Shown: in pieces, positions 20,901 through 35,953 of the stretch
Position numbering within the stretch: the first letter of the stretch is position 1
Layout of the letters: the number at the start of each line of letters is the position of its first letter
Assembly: GCF_963259705.1 (NCBI RefSeq)
Contig: NC_081851.1
Coordinates: forward strand, 61,960,855-62,024,854
Direction: 5' to 3'
Origin: Myotis daubentonii
Lineage: Eukaryota > Chordata > Mammalia > Chiroptera > Vespertilionidae
DNA: 64,000 bases
Made by a program: the position numbers and the translations under genes
The notes under the pieces: generated by a model
Told to the model about the DNA's origin: nothing
What the model saw: only the letters and a program-made list of their open reading frames with translations
The model's database searches: none

Positions 20901-23900
20901 CGCGGGGGAGCTCCCCAAACCCCTGATGGGCCCTGCTCTGTGCGTGACAGGGTACGGAGCCCCAACCCCCCTGATTGGCCCTGCTCTGTGCATGACAGGG
21001 GGCAGCACCCCAACTCCCCAATCAGCCCTGCTCTGAGCCCGACCAGGGGCTGCACCTAGGGATTGCGTCTGCCCTCTGCCACCCGGGAGCGGGCCTAAGC
21101 CAGCAGGTCGTTATCTCCCAAGGGGTCCCAGACTGCGAGAGGGCACAGGCCGGGCTGAGGGACCCTCCCCCTCCCCCCCCCCCCCCAGTGCACACATTTT
21201 TGTGCACCGGGCCTCTAGTTTATTATAATATTCTAATACTTTTATCATTAAGGTTGACCCTGAAACAACTTTTTACATATGCCATTCAATTAAGATGAGT
21301 TGAAGTGTTTCTATGAAGAACTTAATCTAAATATTTGTAATTTATACTTCACATTTTGGAGGTTTCCAATTGTTTTTGTAAAATTCAAAACTTTTTTCTA
21401 TAGTAATTACAAATTTTAGTCATTTATATCCAACTGAGTTAACAGCCTTTACACTTGTTTTGGTGACTGGCCAATAGGTACTTTGATTATAATAAAGTGG
21501 GCCCCTTTAGTAAAATTATTAAAGATATAATATTAATTTTATTTTAGGTATTATAAAAAAGTTGCTGTTGTTAAAGAGAAACAAAAACGGGATGCAGATG
21601 AAGAAAGTATAGAAGATGTGGATGATGAGGAATTTGAAAAGATGATTGGTAATTTGTTAAATAATTTATTACTATTTACTTATATTACCATGGAGTATTA
21701 GTTGTAGAAGTGATCTTAGTTTAAAAAATTTATTTAACTAAGAATACCATGCAAATCACAATGGAGGATTAAAACATTTTGGGGAAATATGGTAATTCAC
21801 CCACATTTGCTGCAGAAAAATATGTGATTGTTCTTTGACAATTTGTGGAGGAAAAAAAGTATATTTACCTGAGCATATTCATTCTTAAGGCCAAATCTAT
21901 AGAAGAGAACCCATTTTTACTGTTGTTAACCTCCTTCCATTATTGGTAGCAACAGTCTGCTACTTAATCTATTTTATCTTCATACTCCATAGAGCTAGAA
22001 AATTTTAATTAAAATTTAGACTGAAATAGGAAACATGGGAAATTAGAAGGGCTTACATTGAGTTCACTTAAATAGTTCTAATAGAGTAAAAAAGGACAGT
22101 AGTTGCTAAATATTTATTTGATATGTACCTTTTTATAAAACTGTAGAAAGAAGCTGAAATTAACTGGAACCCATTTTAGTTGAGGAATTTAAGTAAGGCC
22201 AGAATATTCACAGGTTTATTTTGGTTTTTGTCATAAACAGAAAAATCATGACTGTTAATTGATTCAGAAATAAGACATGTCAACTTTGTTCTTCTTTGTT
22301 ATATCTCACACTTTATATGTTATCTGGCAGATACATTTGAAGATGATAACTGTTTCACCTCTGGAAAGGATGATCTTGATTTTGCTAGGTAAAATACATT
22401 TCTTCAATATTTTTTTAACTGTTTTCTCAGCATTTCCCAATGGTCCCTCAGAACAGTAGAGGTATTAATAAACTTGGGAAATGGATCCAGTGCTTTCATT
22501 CTGGACCTTTTATAATGCATATTAATATATTAAATAAAGGCTCCAAGCCTTCTGTAATTCTCCTTTAAGCCTGTTAATAGCCTAATACCTCTGCCATGTT
22601 TTAGAAAACCGTCCTTTTACAAGTTGTTGTTTTTCTTCAGCAATATGAAAAAGAAAACAAAAGGAGCGAAGGGTGAGCCAGAAGATGAAGATTCAGAAGA
22701 TAGTGATGATGACTTTGATAACTTAGATGATGATGAAGTTTCTTTAGGAAGTATGAATGAAGAATTTACTGAAATTGATGAAGATGGAGGAACATTCATG
22801 GATGTGTTGGATGATGAGAGTGAGGGCAGTCAAGGTAAGCATTTTAAAAATTAAAGACAGAAACAAACTAGATCTTCCTTTCTTCCTCAGCATATCTGTG
22901 ATATACCTGTTGAGCTGTTGTGTTGCTTCCTTTTTAAAATTTTATTTTTTCCAATACCATTTATCCCTCTTCCACCTTCCCCCCCCCCCAAATCACCAGT
23001 TGCTCTTTTTAATGTTAAAATACCTAGTAATTAGTGTTTTCTAAAAGGTAATAAATATTTATCATTTAGCATAACCCTATAACAGTCCTATTGCTTTTAA
23101 ATTACTTAATGGCACATTTTTTGGTAACAGACCTTAATGATGAAGTCAGCTCCAAAGTCAATTCTAATAAAAGCAAGAGGAAAAGTGCAAATGATTTTGA
23201 CTTTGCTGAATCATTTCAAGGTAAGAAAATGTATTTAATCCCTTTGAAACCTAAGCAGTGTGCAAATGAAAGTTATTATTCATTATTCTTTTGGGAAATT
23301 AACTTTTCTAAATTGCTGGTTAGTACAATTTGTTTTTATAATGGATAGTAACAGTTTTATGTGAAAATTGTTATTTCCCACAGACAGCTTTAATTATTTT
23401 TTTTCTTCCTGAATTCTTTCCTCTTACATCTAAATATCTCTAGATCATTTCTGTTTAAACCATTCAATTATATGTAAGCCCTGGTTTTCCATAGATACCT
23501 TTTGCTTTTTCTCAACTAAATCTTATTCTTTGCCATTTGACCCTTCTGAAAATCCATGCTCTTTATTAATTTTATTTTCCTTTTTTGAGATGTGCCATCT
23601 TGCTGCCATGTCAAAATAATTCTAACCTCACAAATATCTTATATAAAACAGAGGAATTCTTTCAAGTATATCATAACGTTATTTTAAAGTAGCACTTGTA
23701 CTAATAAAAAAGTACTATTATCAGGTGACAGCCTTAAGTTTTTGATAAAAATATAGACAGCAATTATACAATAAATATTTTATCCTATAATTCTGTGGAT
23801 AAGTACGCAAGTGCCCTGGCTGGTGTGGCTCAGTTGGTTGCATCAGAAGGTTGCCGTTTTGATTTCTGGTCAGGGCCGGCTCGATGCCTGGTAGGAGGCA

Positions 23901-26900
23901 TGCAGGAGGCAGCTGATTGATGTTTTACTCTCTCATCCATATTTCTCTCCCTTTCACTTCCTCTTGCTCTAAAGGTCAACTAAAAATCTTAAAAAAGAAA
24001 ACACAGACTTGTGCTTTTTTTCATGCTTTGCCTCTCTAGCTTCTGCTTACTAGTACTGATGAATAAAAATAGATTTGCAAAGTTAAAAACACTTGACAAT
24101 ATTTTATTAAAATTAAGAAATACTTAAAACTTTGACATTAAATATTTTGACAATAAGTATAAAAAGTAGTAAAAACTATATATTGGTAGTAGTCTCAGAT
24201 TTTTTATGCCTACAAAATTTCTATCAGCTCTTTCAAATACTGCTAACAATCAGTCCTGTTAATTAGCTTGATTTACCTGGTACATATTTAAATTTTAATA
24301 TCTTCCACACTTTGTTTTCAACTGAGTGCTGTAAGGTCACATGTTAATAGTAGCAAATGCTCAAATATAAGGCAAAGTTTTCCTCAAAATCATCTCACAG
24401 GAAATAAATGTTGCTTTAAAACAAGTCCTACTGAGCCTGTCATTAAAAAAATACTCTGTCTCAGTAACCTTATTTATATTTTTTAAATATATTTTATTGA
24501 TTTTTTTACAGAGAGGAAGGGAGAGGGATAGAGAGAAACATCCATGAGAGAGAAACATCGATCAGCTGCCTCCTGCACAACCCCTACTTGGGGATGTGCC
24601 CAAAACCAAGGTACATGATCAGCTGCCTACTGCACACCCCCTACTGGGGATGTGCCCGCAACCAAGGTACATGCCCTTGACCAGAATCGAACCTGGGGCC
24701 CTTCAGTCTGCAAGCCAACGCTCTATCCACTGAGCCAAACTGGTCAGGGCTCAGTAACCTTATTTTTTTAATGATCAGTACTGTTTTCAGAAGACAATAG
24801 TCTGAGACAATCTAAAATCTTAGTAGTTTTGGATGCCGATTAAAGTGTACATAGTAGAATTGATTAAAACAAAACAAGAAGCAAAGGAATTTCAGACTTA
24901 TTAATTGATCCTGAGGGCTCTACCTTAATTTACAAATGTTGGATATTCTTAAGGATAATCAAACCTTGCAGCAGAAGTGTTTACTAATTGAAGTTATAGC
25001 TCTGTACCTATAAGATGAATGAAAAACAAAACTTTCCTAATCCTATGCTAATGAGCATTTTAGCCTAAGATAAAATAGTCAATAATAGTATTGTGAACAA
25101 TTCTTAAATAATATAACATACATTTCACTTCTATAAAAATTAAGATGAAATGCTCTAGAAACTACTTTATCAAAAGTGGCTCTGGTATATTCACATAAAG
25201 ACTTGTACACAATTGTTCATAGTGGCATTACTCATGATAGCCAAAAAGTGGAAACAGCCCAATGTCTATTGACTAATGATTAGATAGTAAAATATGGTAT
25301 AGCCATGTAATGGAATATTATTCAGCAGTAAAATGGAATGGAGTGGTGGTACATGCTGTAATATGGATGAGCTTCAAAACTTATGATAAAAGGAAAGAAG
25401 CCAGATACAGAAAACCACTTACATAAAACTAGGGGCCCAATGTATGAACTCATGCGCAGGAACTGTGGGCCACGAGGCTGTGGTGGGCACATGGCTGGGT
25501 CTCTGTCCATCCTCCACGCCCCCGCCCAGCCTCTCCCACCTCGGCCCCCGGCCCCTCTGCCGGCAGCCCCGTTCCTGCCACTCCCACGTGCTGACAGTGC
25601 CGGCTGCACTCGCACCCACTGACAGCACCGAGCGATTGGGGCCTGCGCCAGCAGCAGGTACCAGCGGCTACTGCCCCAATCACCCCTCAGGAGCAAGGCG
25701 CAGTGGAAAAGCCCTCAGGCATGATCAGGGCCAGCAGCAGGTAAGAGCAGAGTTGGCACTAGCAGTGGATGTGAGCAGCAGCTCCGGCACTAGCAGTGGG
25801 TGCGAGTGCCTGGCGGGACCGCAGCGCACAGGAGCAAAGAATTTTTAGTAACCACTAGAGGCTTGCCCTGATGACAGCAACCAGCGCCCCACCTTGATCT
25901 GGCACTCCCACTCACCTGCTCCACCATCCCACCTGCTGCTGATGCCTGCCATGTTCCACATGCGCCCCCTGGTGGTCAGCACACATAGCGATTGGTTGTT
26001 CCACCATTCAGTCTATTTGCATATTAGAGTTAGATAGCTAGATCAATCGATCGATCCAGAAAAGGCAAAGCCTTCATGGGAGGGATCATGTTACTACAAA
26101 TGGGCACTAGGGATCTTTTGGAGTTGATGGGAATATTCTAAAATTGCATTGTGATAACAGCTGAACAACTCTGTAAATTAATTGAAAAGTATTGAATTAT
26201 ACACTTACAACAGCTGAATCTTATGACAAATTTTATTCCTTAGTACAGCTTTTTTAAAAAAGTGACTCTAGTAGTGCCAGAGACATTGCTGTCAAAGATG
26301 CAAATTGTAGTATTAAAAATTGATGTTTTTTTTTATCTATTTTGAAAAGTTTACATATCCAGAATTATAGGTGTGTTTTTTTTAAAGGAGAACCACTTTA
26401 TTTTGAGTGGTGTAAATAAAACTTGATTTATAACATAATAAACATACCTTCCATAAATTTCTTCACAGTCCAAAGAATAAAACCTCTGGCTTAATTAGAA
26501 TTTACATTTTGCCTTAAATATTCCAAAATCTATCCATGTCAACTTTGGAAATTTAATCGTGCTTGATACAATGAAATAGGATAAACTGTGATCAGTGGCC
26601 AAATCTGAAAGGCAAGAAGACATAAAATCATCTGAACAATTCTATTAGGATACTTTTTAAAAAGTAGTATATACTAACTCTTAAATACATTTCTGTCTAG
26701 GTACCAGCTACCTAATGGTGTTAGAAAATAATTGAAAATTTTGTACTTTATCCCCAATATAAATTTTTTTAACAAAGTCGTGTTGAAACATTTTTCCAAC
26801 ATCATTGGAATTTACAATTTAATAATCTAGGTTTATACTTCTTTTAGGACCCAGGAAAAAAAAGAAAAGAAACCTCAGTGACTCCAACCTATTTGTATCT

Positions 26901-27579
26901 GCTGAAGAGGTAAAGGGTAATGTACTACTTTGAGAAGTTAGCTATTCAACATTGTTTTAAGTTTTCTGATAAATGTATTCCCCCACCCCACCCTTTCTTT
27001 TTTTTAAGTTTGGCCACCTATTGGATGAAAATATGGGATCCAAGTTTGACAACATTGGCATGAATGCCATGGCTAACAAAGATAATGCGAGTAAGTAACT
27101 TGAATTTTTCTGCTAAGTGACTTTATAAATGGTTTTTAGACATTTTAATTTTTTCTGATATTCATAGTTACTGGCCTCTGTTTTTTGCCAGTAAAAAGGG
27201 TTCAGGGTAAATAAAATCTTTAGAGCATTTGTCCCTTTCCTGTTCTGGCCTTTTATAAATAAAACGGTAATCTTTGACATTAAATATAGAAGGAAAGTAA
27301 CAAATAAATGGGATTTGCATTGTGGTTGGGAACAACTGTCGACCCTGGCAGACCAGAAGCTCCTGTTACTCGGTAGGATGTTCTGTGGGGCCTCCAAAAG
27401 TCTACAGTGGGGTGTGCTCATCTTTCTTCTCCCCCAAAGGTCTCAAACAGCTTAGGTGGGAGGCTGAACGTGATGACTGGCTACACAACAGAGACGTGAA
27501 AAGTATCATCAGGAAAAAGAAAAATTTCAAAAAGAAGAGGCCAAAAGCACCTCAAAGAATTAAAAAGCAAAGAAAATGA
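5927..27579 (+). CDS. CEBPZ: CEBPZ (Noc1/Mak21 homologue), 16 coding exons
   Basis: Coding exons: 5927-6079, 8052-9550, 13234-13465, 14039-14222, 15624-15712, 17128-17181, 17883-17985, 18094-18162, 19365-19431, 21548-21648, 22331-22388, 22641-22834, 23131-23220, 26848-26909, 27009-27090 and 27440-27579. All borders are GT/AG and all phases agree; the sum is 1058 aa against about 1054 in human. The start matches the family N-terminus ([10 protein letters not shown]). Exon 2 alone encodes about 500 residues, with a lysine-rich linker and then helical repeats. The CBF/Mak21 domain spans the end of exon 2 into exon 3 (for example [20 protein letters not shown]). Acidic stretches follow in exons 4, 10 and 12, and the C-terminus is a lysine/arginine tail ending KKQRK. 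The family works in early 60S ribosome assembly in the nucleolus and was first described as a CCAAT-box co-activator. No damage is seen. Confidence 0.97.
6080..8051. other. CEBPZ intron 1 with an old L1 relic
   Basis: The first 160 bases belong to the CpG island. From about 6930 to 7960 the AT-rich text (for example 'ttacactcccatcagccatg' and 'gaatttctcttaatgttagt') reads as the reverse complement of an ancient L1 ORF2 end. No other element is recognised. Confidence 0.55.
9551..10242. other. Start of CEBPZ intron 2, no recognisable element
   Basis: Unique-looking AT-rich intronic DNA. At 9985-10095 a phrase like 'ttgctgggtactgttccagg' suggests a degraded ancient repeat. A G-rich tract lies at 10124-10150. 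Confidence 0.45.
10243..12209 (-). mobile_element. L1 with internal deletion (5' UTR joined to ORF2 end)
   Basis: From right to left on the minus strand: a GC-rich block beginning near 12209 (complement of 'gccgtcatcttggtttcc', the usual L1 5' UTR opening), running to about 11131, then the C-terminal part of ORF2 (10539-11110, including [20 protein letters not shown] and [17 protein letters not shown] text), the 3' UTR, and a poly(A) seen as a T-run at 10247-10259. About 5 kb of ORF1 and ORF2 is missing between the two blocks. I found no convincing target duplication. Confidence 0.75.
12210..13233. other. Rest of CEBPZ intron 2
   Basis: No clear feature. The segment at 12470-12540 resembles a degraded ancient interspersed repeat ('tattcattcaataaatatca'). 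Confidence 0.4.
14223..15623. other. CEBPZ intron 4, nothing recognised
   Basis: AT-rich intronic DNA with no recognisable mobile element, RNA gene or conserved coding. Confidence 0.45.
16220..17035 (-). mobile_element. Ancient hAT-type DNA transposon relic (tentative)
   Basis: The right end reads AGACCAAAATTTTGAGAACC and the left part 'ctgtgggtccctaatccctt ... aaggtcacaactattttcat'. I associate this text with old mammalian hAT-Tip100-like elements. It lies in CEBPZ intron 5, is strongly diverged, and has unclear ends. Confidence 0.45.
17564..17735 (+). repeat. VES-type SINE
   Basis: The head CCTGGCCAGGTGGTTCAGTT and the B box GGTTCGATTCCAGTCAGGGC are present. The 3' tail 'cctcaggtgaggattaagaa' is the variant also seen at 29797, 50300 and 52510. 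It lies in CEBPZ intron 6. Confidence 0.88.
18163..19364. other. CEBPZ intron 8
   Basis: AT-rich. The segment 18370-18560 (with 'tacacaaaatttcaaacata') looks like an old L1 3' end in reverse. Nothing else is recognised. Confidence 0.4.
19547..19965 (-). mobile_element. HeliBat-type Helitron, 5' end merging into (CA)n
   Basis: The minus-strand 3' terminus is the complement of 'ctagaggcccggtgcatgg'. The opposite end carries 'ttgcttaggcttttacatac', the complement of the usual AAAAGCCTAAGC start, but the TATA-rich terminus has turned into a CA microsatellite (19928-19960). It lies in CEBPZ intron 9. Confidence 0.82.
20146..21218 (+). mobile_element. Composite HeliBat-type Helitron (two units head to tail)
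   Basis: Unit A (20146-20709) starts TCCTATCTAATAAAAG after an A and ends at 'aggcctcta'. Unit B (20710-21218) starts TCCTATATAGTAAAAGGG and ends with the hairpin GTGCAC...GTGCACCGGGCCTCTAG before a T. Unit B contains a tandem array of roughly 60-bp units built on 'ccctgctctgtgcgtgacag'. The same composite occurs reversed at 58875-60432. Confidence 0.88.
21219..22330. other. Rest of CEBPZ introns 9 and 10
   Basis: AT-rich intronic DNA around coding exon 10 (21548-21648). No element is recognised. Confidence 0.45.
23814..24005 (+). repeat. VES-type SINE
   Basis: The head GCCCTGGCTGGTGTGGCTCAG is followed by a shortened body and an A-rich end. It lies in CEBPZ intron 13 and is diverged in the B-box region. 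Confidence 0.85.
24478..24751 (-). repeat. VES-type SINE with internal duplication
   Basis: A reverse copy, complete from 'aaatatattttattgatttt' to 'ccaaactggtcagggc'. A middle segment of about 60 bp (complement side 'cagctgcctcctgcac ... aaccaaggtacatg') is present twice in tandem, making the copy longer than its relatives. Confidence 0.88.
24752..25159. other. CEBPZ intron 13 spacer
   Basis: AT-rich DNA with no recognised feature. Confidence 0.4.
25160..26230 (+). mobile_element. Old L1 3' end, split by a Helitron
   Basis: The text 'ttcatagtggcattactcat', 'ccaatgtctattgactaatg' and 'taatggaatattattcagca' is typical of the 3' UTR of older mammalian L1. It resumes after the Helitron (26046 on) with 'gttgatgggaatattctaaa' and 'ttgaattatacactt'. 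Confidence 0.7.
25429..26040 (-). mobile_element. HeliBat-type Helitron
   Basis: The minus-strand 3' end is the complement of 'ctaggggcccaatgtatgaa'. The 5' region is the complement of 'tctatttgcatattagagtt'. The body is GC-rich with 'gccccctggtggtcagc', a phrase also seen at 19868 and 52690. The 5' limit is blurred by a (GATC/GATA)-rich tail. Confidence 0.75.
26231..26847. other. End of CEBPZ intron 13
   Basis: AT-rich with no recognised element, up to the acceptor of coding exon 14. Confidence 0.4.
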
Positions 27580-27589
27580 GTGTTTTCTA

Positions 27590-27595
27590 AATAAA
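27590..27595 (+). terminator. CEBPZ: CEBPZ poly(A) signal
   Basis: AATAAA lies only 10 bases after the TGA stop, so the CEBPZ 3' UTR is very short if this signal is used. The CEBPZOS stop codon on the other strand begins about 30 bases further on. Confidence 0.7.
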
Positions 27596-27620
27596 TTATA
27601 AATTCAGATTGTACTTACTC

Positions 27621-32850
<5,230 letters not shown>

Positions 32851-32859
32851 TATTGAACA

Positions 32860-33360
32860 ACATTTCTCAGCTACGTCTCTCCAGGTTCCCACCGGCAAAA
32901 GCGGAGCAGCCTGCGAGGCGCCTGCGGGCGACCTCAGACTGGCTACCCACGACCCTCGGCCCCTCGCCGCCTCGCACCACCGGAGCCCCCTGCTCCCACC
33001 GTCTGCCCTGCTGCCCGGTGCGCGCTGGCTGCCCCCGGGATCCCGGGGCACTCCAGCCCGGCCTGCACCGCCCCGGCCCTGGGGCCAAGGTCGCCGAGCA
33101 ACCCGGAAACACTCGGTCAGTTCGGCGGCGTGAGCGGGGAGACATGGCCCCGAGTGTCCTCAGCATGACCCCAGTGTCCTCAGCATAACGAGGGCCCCCC
33201 CAGACCTGCCGAACTCCCGCTCTGGGCAGCACAAATCTAGCTCCGAACTAGTGTCCCGCCCCGCTGTCTTACCTGAGTCGCGTGCACTAGGGGCTGCGCG
33301 TGCGCAAGAGTTGACAGAGCCCCGCCCCTCCCGGCGTTGACCCCGCCCCCAGGGCGTAAT
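32860..33360 (-). promoter_or_regulatory. CEBPZOS: CEBPZOS CpG-island promoter and non-coding exon 1
   Basis: A CpG-rich block lies upstream of CEBPZOS. On the minus strand a splice donor CTCAG|GTAAGA ends a presumed non-coding exon at 33273. An NRF1-like site TGCGCGTGCGCA lies at 33295-33306, as often found at mitochondrial-protein genes. The transcription start is inferred to be near 33300-33350. Confidence 0.75.
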
Positions 33361-33409
33361 TAGCATTCATTGTCCTCTTGCTGCGAGCCTATCTCGACTG
33401 TGGCCTACA

Positions 33410-33580
33410 TACCTCAATTTATTTAATCCTCAAAACAACCCCATGCTGTGACGATCGCATTTTACAGGGAAGGGGAAAGGCCTACCCCGCCCACAAGCAC
33501 ACAGCCTATAAAGACAGGACTCGGATTTGAACCCAGGCCGCTAACTCCAAAGCCTGTGCTCATTCTTCCGCACCCTTCAG
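33410..33580 (-). repeat. MIR SINE relic
   Basis: The reverse MIR signature is present: 'taatcctcaaaacaacccca', 'cattttacagggaagg' and 'ggatttgaacccaggc'. Confidence 0.75.
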
Positions 33581-34598
33581 CCCAAAGTGTGATGGTCTCC
33601 AAGAATCAGCAGTACTGGCTTCCCCTGGGAGCCTGTTAGAAAAGCAGATCCCCCGGCTCAAAATCTGCTTTTTAGCCAGATGCCTAGACAATTCTACTGC
33701 AAATTAAAATTTGAGAAGTATAGCCCACAATACCCTGTAGGAGGATGAGGGGACGGGTAAAGAAATGGAACATAAAGGTCAACTGAGGCACCAGGTGCAA
33801 CGCAAAGCCCGGACCGTGTTCCTATCCGTAATGTACAGTATTGTAGTGAACAGCAAAACAACTCTCCCCACCCACTCACCTGCCTGGTGTTATAATTTCT
33901 TCTTTTTCTTCTTGTTTTGTTTTTTTTTTAACTTCCTCTGTTTCGTTTCTTTTAGGTAAGAATAGTAAAGTTTTCATCTTTTCGTCCCACAGGGTGATCA
34001 CATTATCAAAATGAGAGGAGGGAATATTGTGGGGAAGGCACACCTGATAACGACTTTTTTGTCACCTGTTCTCTCTCTCTCTCTCAGACTAAAAACACAC
34101 ACAAATTAATTAAAAGAAAAGAAGGTAAGTAGAAACGTTCTCTTTAATCTCAAGTAAGGAGCTTTAAATAAACCTCCTCTGCTACTGCCACCAGGGCCAG
34201 GAACCAAGTCAGGAAGCACTGCCTGAGAGGTCCACCCGCACTTACCCTGGGCCTGAGTGGACCCGGGAGCCGAACTGCAAGCTGGGATCTCACAGGACCT
34301 GGGGGCAGCCTGCACTCAAAGGCACGCCAGTGCAAATGCATCATGTAGCCTAGGTTATTTTGCCGTCATGCCTGCCACTGCTTCCTCCCCTCATGCATAC
34401 CGTGCAACTAGAGTGGAGAATTCTAAGGTTGACAGGTTGCCCTGAGCCTAGGGAGACTGACAAGAATCAGAGCTCCTATTACCAAATCCAAACAGCCCTG
34501 AATCCTCCTATAACTACAGGCATTACGGTCAGAACAGGATCCAGCCATATTTGTCTTTTTTTAATGTTTTACTCACGAAGATGCAAGCAAAGGACAAT
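33581..34598. other. Intergenic DNA left of the 7SK copy
   Basis: No gene is recognised. Pyrimidine-rich low-complexity tracts lie at 33895-33950 and a (CT)n at 34072-34086. Confidence 0.45.
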
Positions 34599-34621
34599 AA
34601 CAAAGTTTGAATTAATATCTT
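34599..34621. repeat. Left target-site duplication of the 7SK copy
   Basis: The 23-bp direct repeat (core caaagtttgaattaatatct) is identical to 34860-34882. Confidence 0.95.
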
Positions 34622-34859
34622 GAGAGCTTGTTTGGAGGTTCTAGCAGGGGAGCGCAGCTACTCGTATACCCTTGACCGAAGACCGGTCCTCTCCTCGGGG
34701 GGGAAGGTCGTCCTCTTCGACCGAGCGCGCAGCTTCGGGAGGGACGCACATGGATCGGTGAGGGAGGAGGGGGACACCCGCCTAGCCAGCCAGATCAGCC
34801 GAATCAACCCTGGCGATCAATGGGGTGACAGATGTCGCAGCCAGATCGCCCTCACATCC
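34622..34859 (-). pseudogene. RN7SK: 7SK snRNA retropseudogene, 3'-truncated and tailless
   Basis: The minus strand begins exactly at the 7SK 5' end (GGATGTGAGGGCGATCTGGC at 34859) and follows 7SK through the GGTTGATTCGGCTGATCTGG segment. It stops at ...CAAGCTCTC (34622), about 238 of roughly 331 nt. Perfect 23-bp direct repeats flank it and there is no poly(A). The parent RNA is the scaffold of the P-TEFb-inhibiting 7SK snRNP. This copy lacks the 3' part and an upstream pol III promoter, so it is not expected to work. The base 5' of nucleotide 1 belongs to the target, which shows that the full 5' end was copied. Confidence 0.95.
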
Positions 34860-34882
34860 AACAAAGTTTGAATTAATATCTT
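34860..34882. repeat. Right target-site duplication of the 7SK copy
   Basis: Identical to 34599-34621. Confidence 0.95.
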
Positions 34883-35480
34883 AAAGTCTATCTTTCCCAG
34901 GGAAACAAAGGCTCTGTACTGTGGAGGGGACAATCCCGCTAAGCAGCTTGGCAGGGAGGCCAGTCCTACCCCTTTTCCTTTCAGGGAGGAAATTCTGAAA
35001 TACACAACCTTCCCACCTTTGGTGAATAGCACCCTCTTATTATGTAAGGTAATAAGACCTTCAAGGGGGAGTGCTGTTTGGAAATTAAAAACATAGCAAA
35101 ACACTCGCATATTCTAATTTTACCTTTTTTACAAATTTCAAAAAAATTAATCACAACTATAACAAAACCCAGACACCTATTCCTAACTAGGCACTCTCTT
35201 TGGTCAGTTCTGTCCTCTCAAAATGGAGATTAAAAGAGGTTAGCTAAAGAATTTATAAGCATACATGCATTGGATATAGACAATAGACTGGTGAAGGCCT
35301 GGGGTGGGATGGGAGATGGGTGGAGGGGAGCAAAAGGGGAGAAATAAGCATATTTATAATACTCTCAACAATAAAATAATTTTTTTAAGAAATGGAGATT
35401 AAAAGCTGCCCTCCCACATCCACCGCTGCCTCAGTCAGATACTTTCTGTTGACATAAAGTTTCCACCATTCTATGATGCA
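34883..35480. other. Intergenic DNA between the 7SK copy and the ERV remnant
   Basis: No gene is recognised. The part at 35285-35400 ('ggtgggatgggagatgggtg ... caacaataaaataattt') resembles the 3' end of a non-LTR element. I searched this stretch for a second copy of the ERV LTR and found none. Confidence 0.5.
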
Positions 35481-35489
35481 TGTGCTCCT

Positions 35490-35953
35490 ATAGGCTTACA
35501 TTTCTGAAATTGAAAGGCATCTCACAATTGCTGTGTACATTTGACACAGTGATTTCCCAAAATGCTGTTATTAAATGAAGTCTTCTAGAACCCAGGAAAT
35601 GTATTTCCCTTGTGGTCATAAAAATATTTCTCCTCAGAAGGTAAGAGTTCTGGGTTTGTTTGTTTGAGGCAGGAGGTGATAATGGCTCTTTTGAACATGT
35701 AATAGGAAATATAAACGGATGTAGGGAGAGAAATTGCAATATAGGTGATCTTGGCAAATGATGTAAAATTTGTCCTGGGAAGTTACCTATAGCTATTTGC
35801 CACTCTTCTTCAAATTGTAATAGTGTGTCTAATTGTTCTCTTTTATAAGGTATTATCTCAGTAACTTCCCTTCCAAAGAGTTCGATACTGCGTCGTCTAC
35901 CTTTGATAATGAGAGTGGCCACTAGGGAGGGATAGGATAGTACAATCTTCCTA
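35490..35953 (-). mobile_element. Class II ERV pol remnant (RT connection / RNase H region)
   Basis: On the minus strand, directly after the poly(A) of the PPP1R15A copy, a conceptual frame contains KGRRRSIELFGREVTEII, then WQIAIGNFPGQILHHLP and ILQFLSLHPFIFPI. I read this as the connection segment before the RNase H domain of betaretrovirus-like Pol (recognised by pattern, not by search). Beyond about 35690 the similarity fades. Frameshifts are likely and no GxxTVFTDGSS-type motif is preserved. It lies in the same orientation as the LTR at 37987-38525. Confidence 0.65.

Noticed and set aside
20573..21055. Cysteine/glycine-rich repeat protein frames (also at 59064-59800)
   Set aside because: They are translations of the tandem array inside the composite Helitron, present in both orientations with stops elsewhere. 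There is no sign of a captured gene.
34622..34859. Functional 7SK snRNA gene
   Set aside because: About 90 nt are missing at the 3' end, direct repeats flank it, and no pol III promoter elements are seen upstream.
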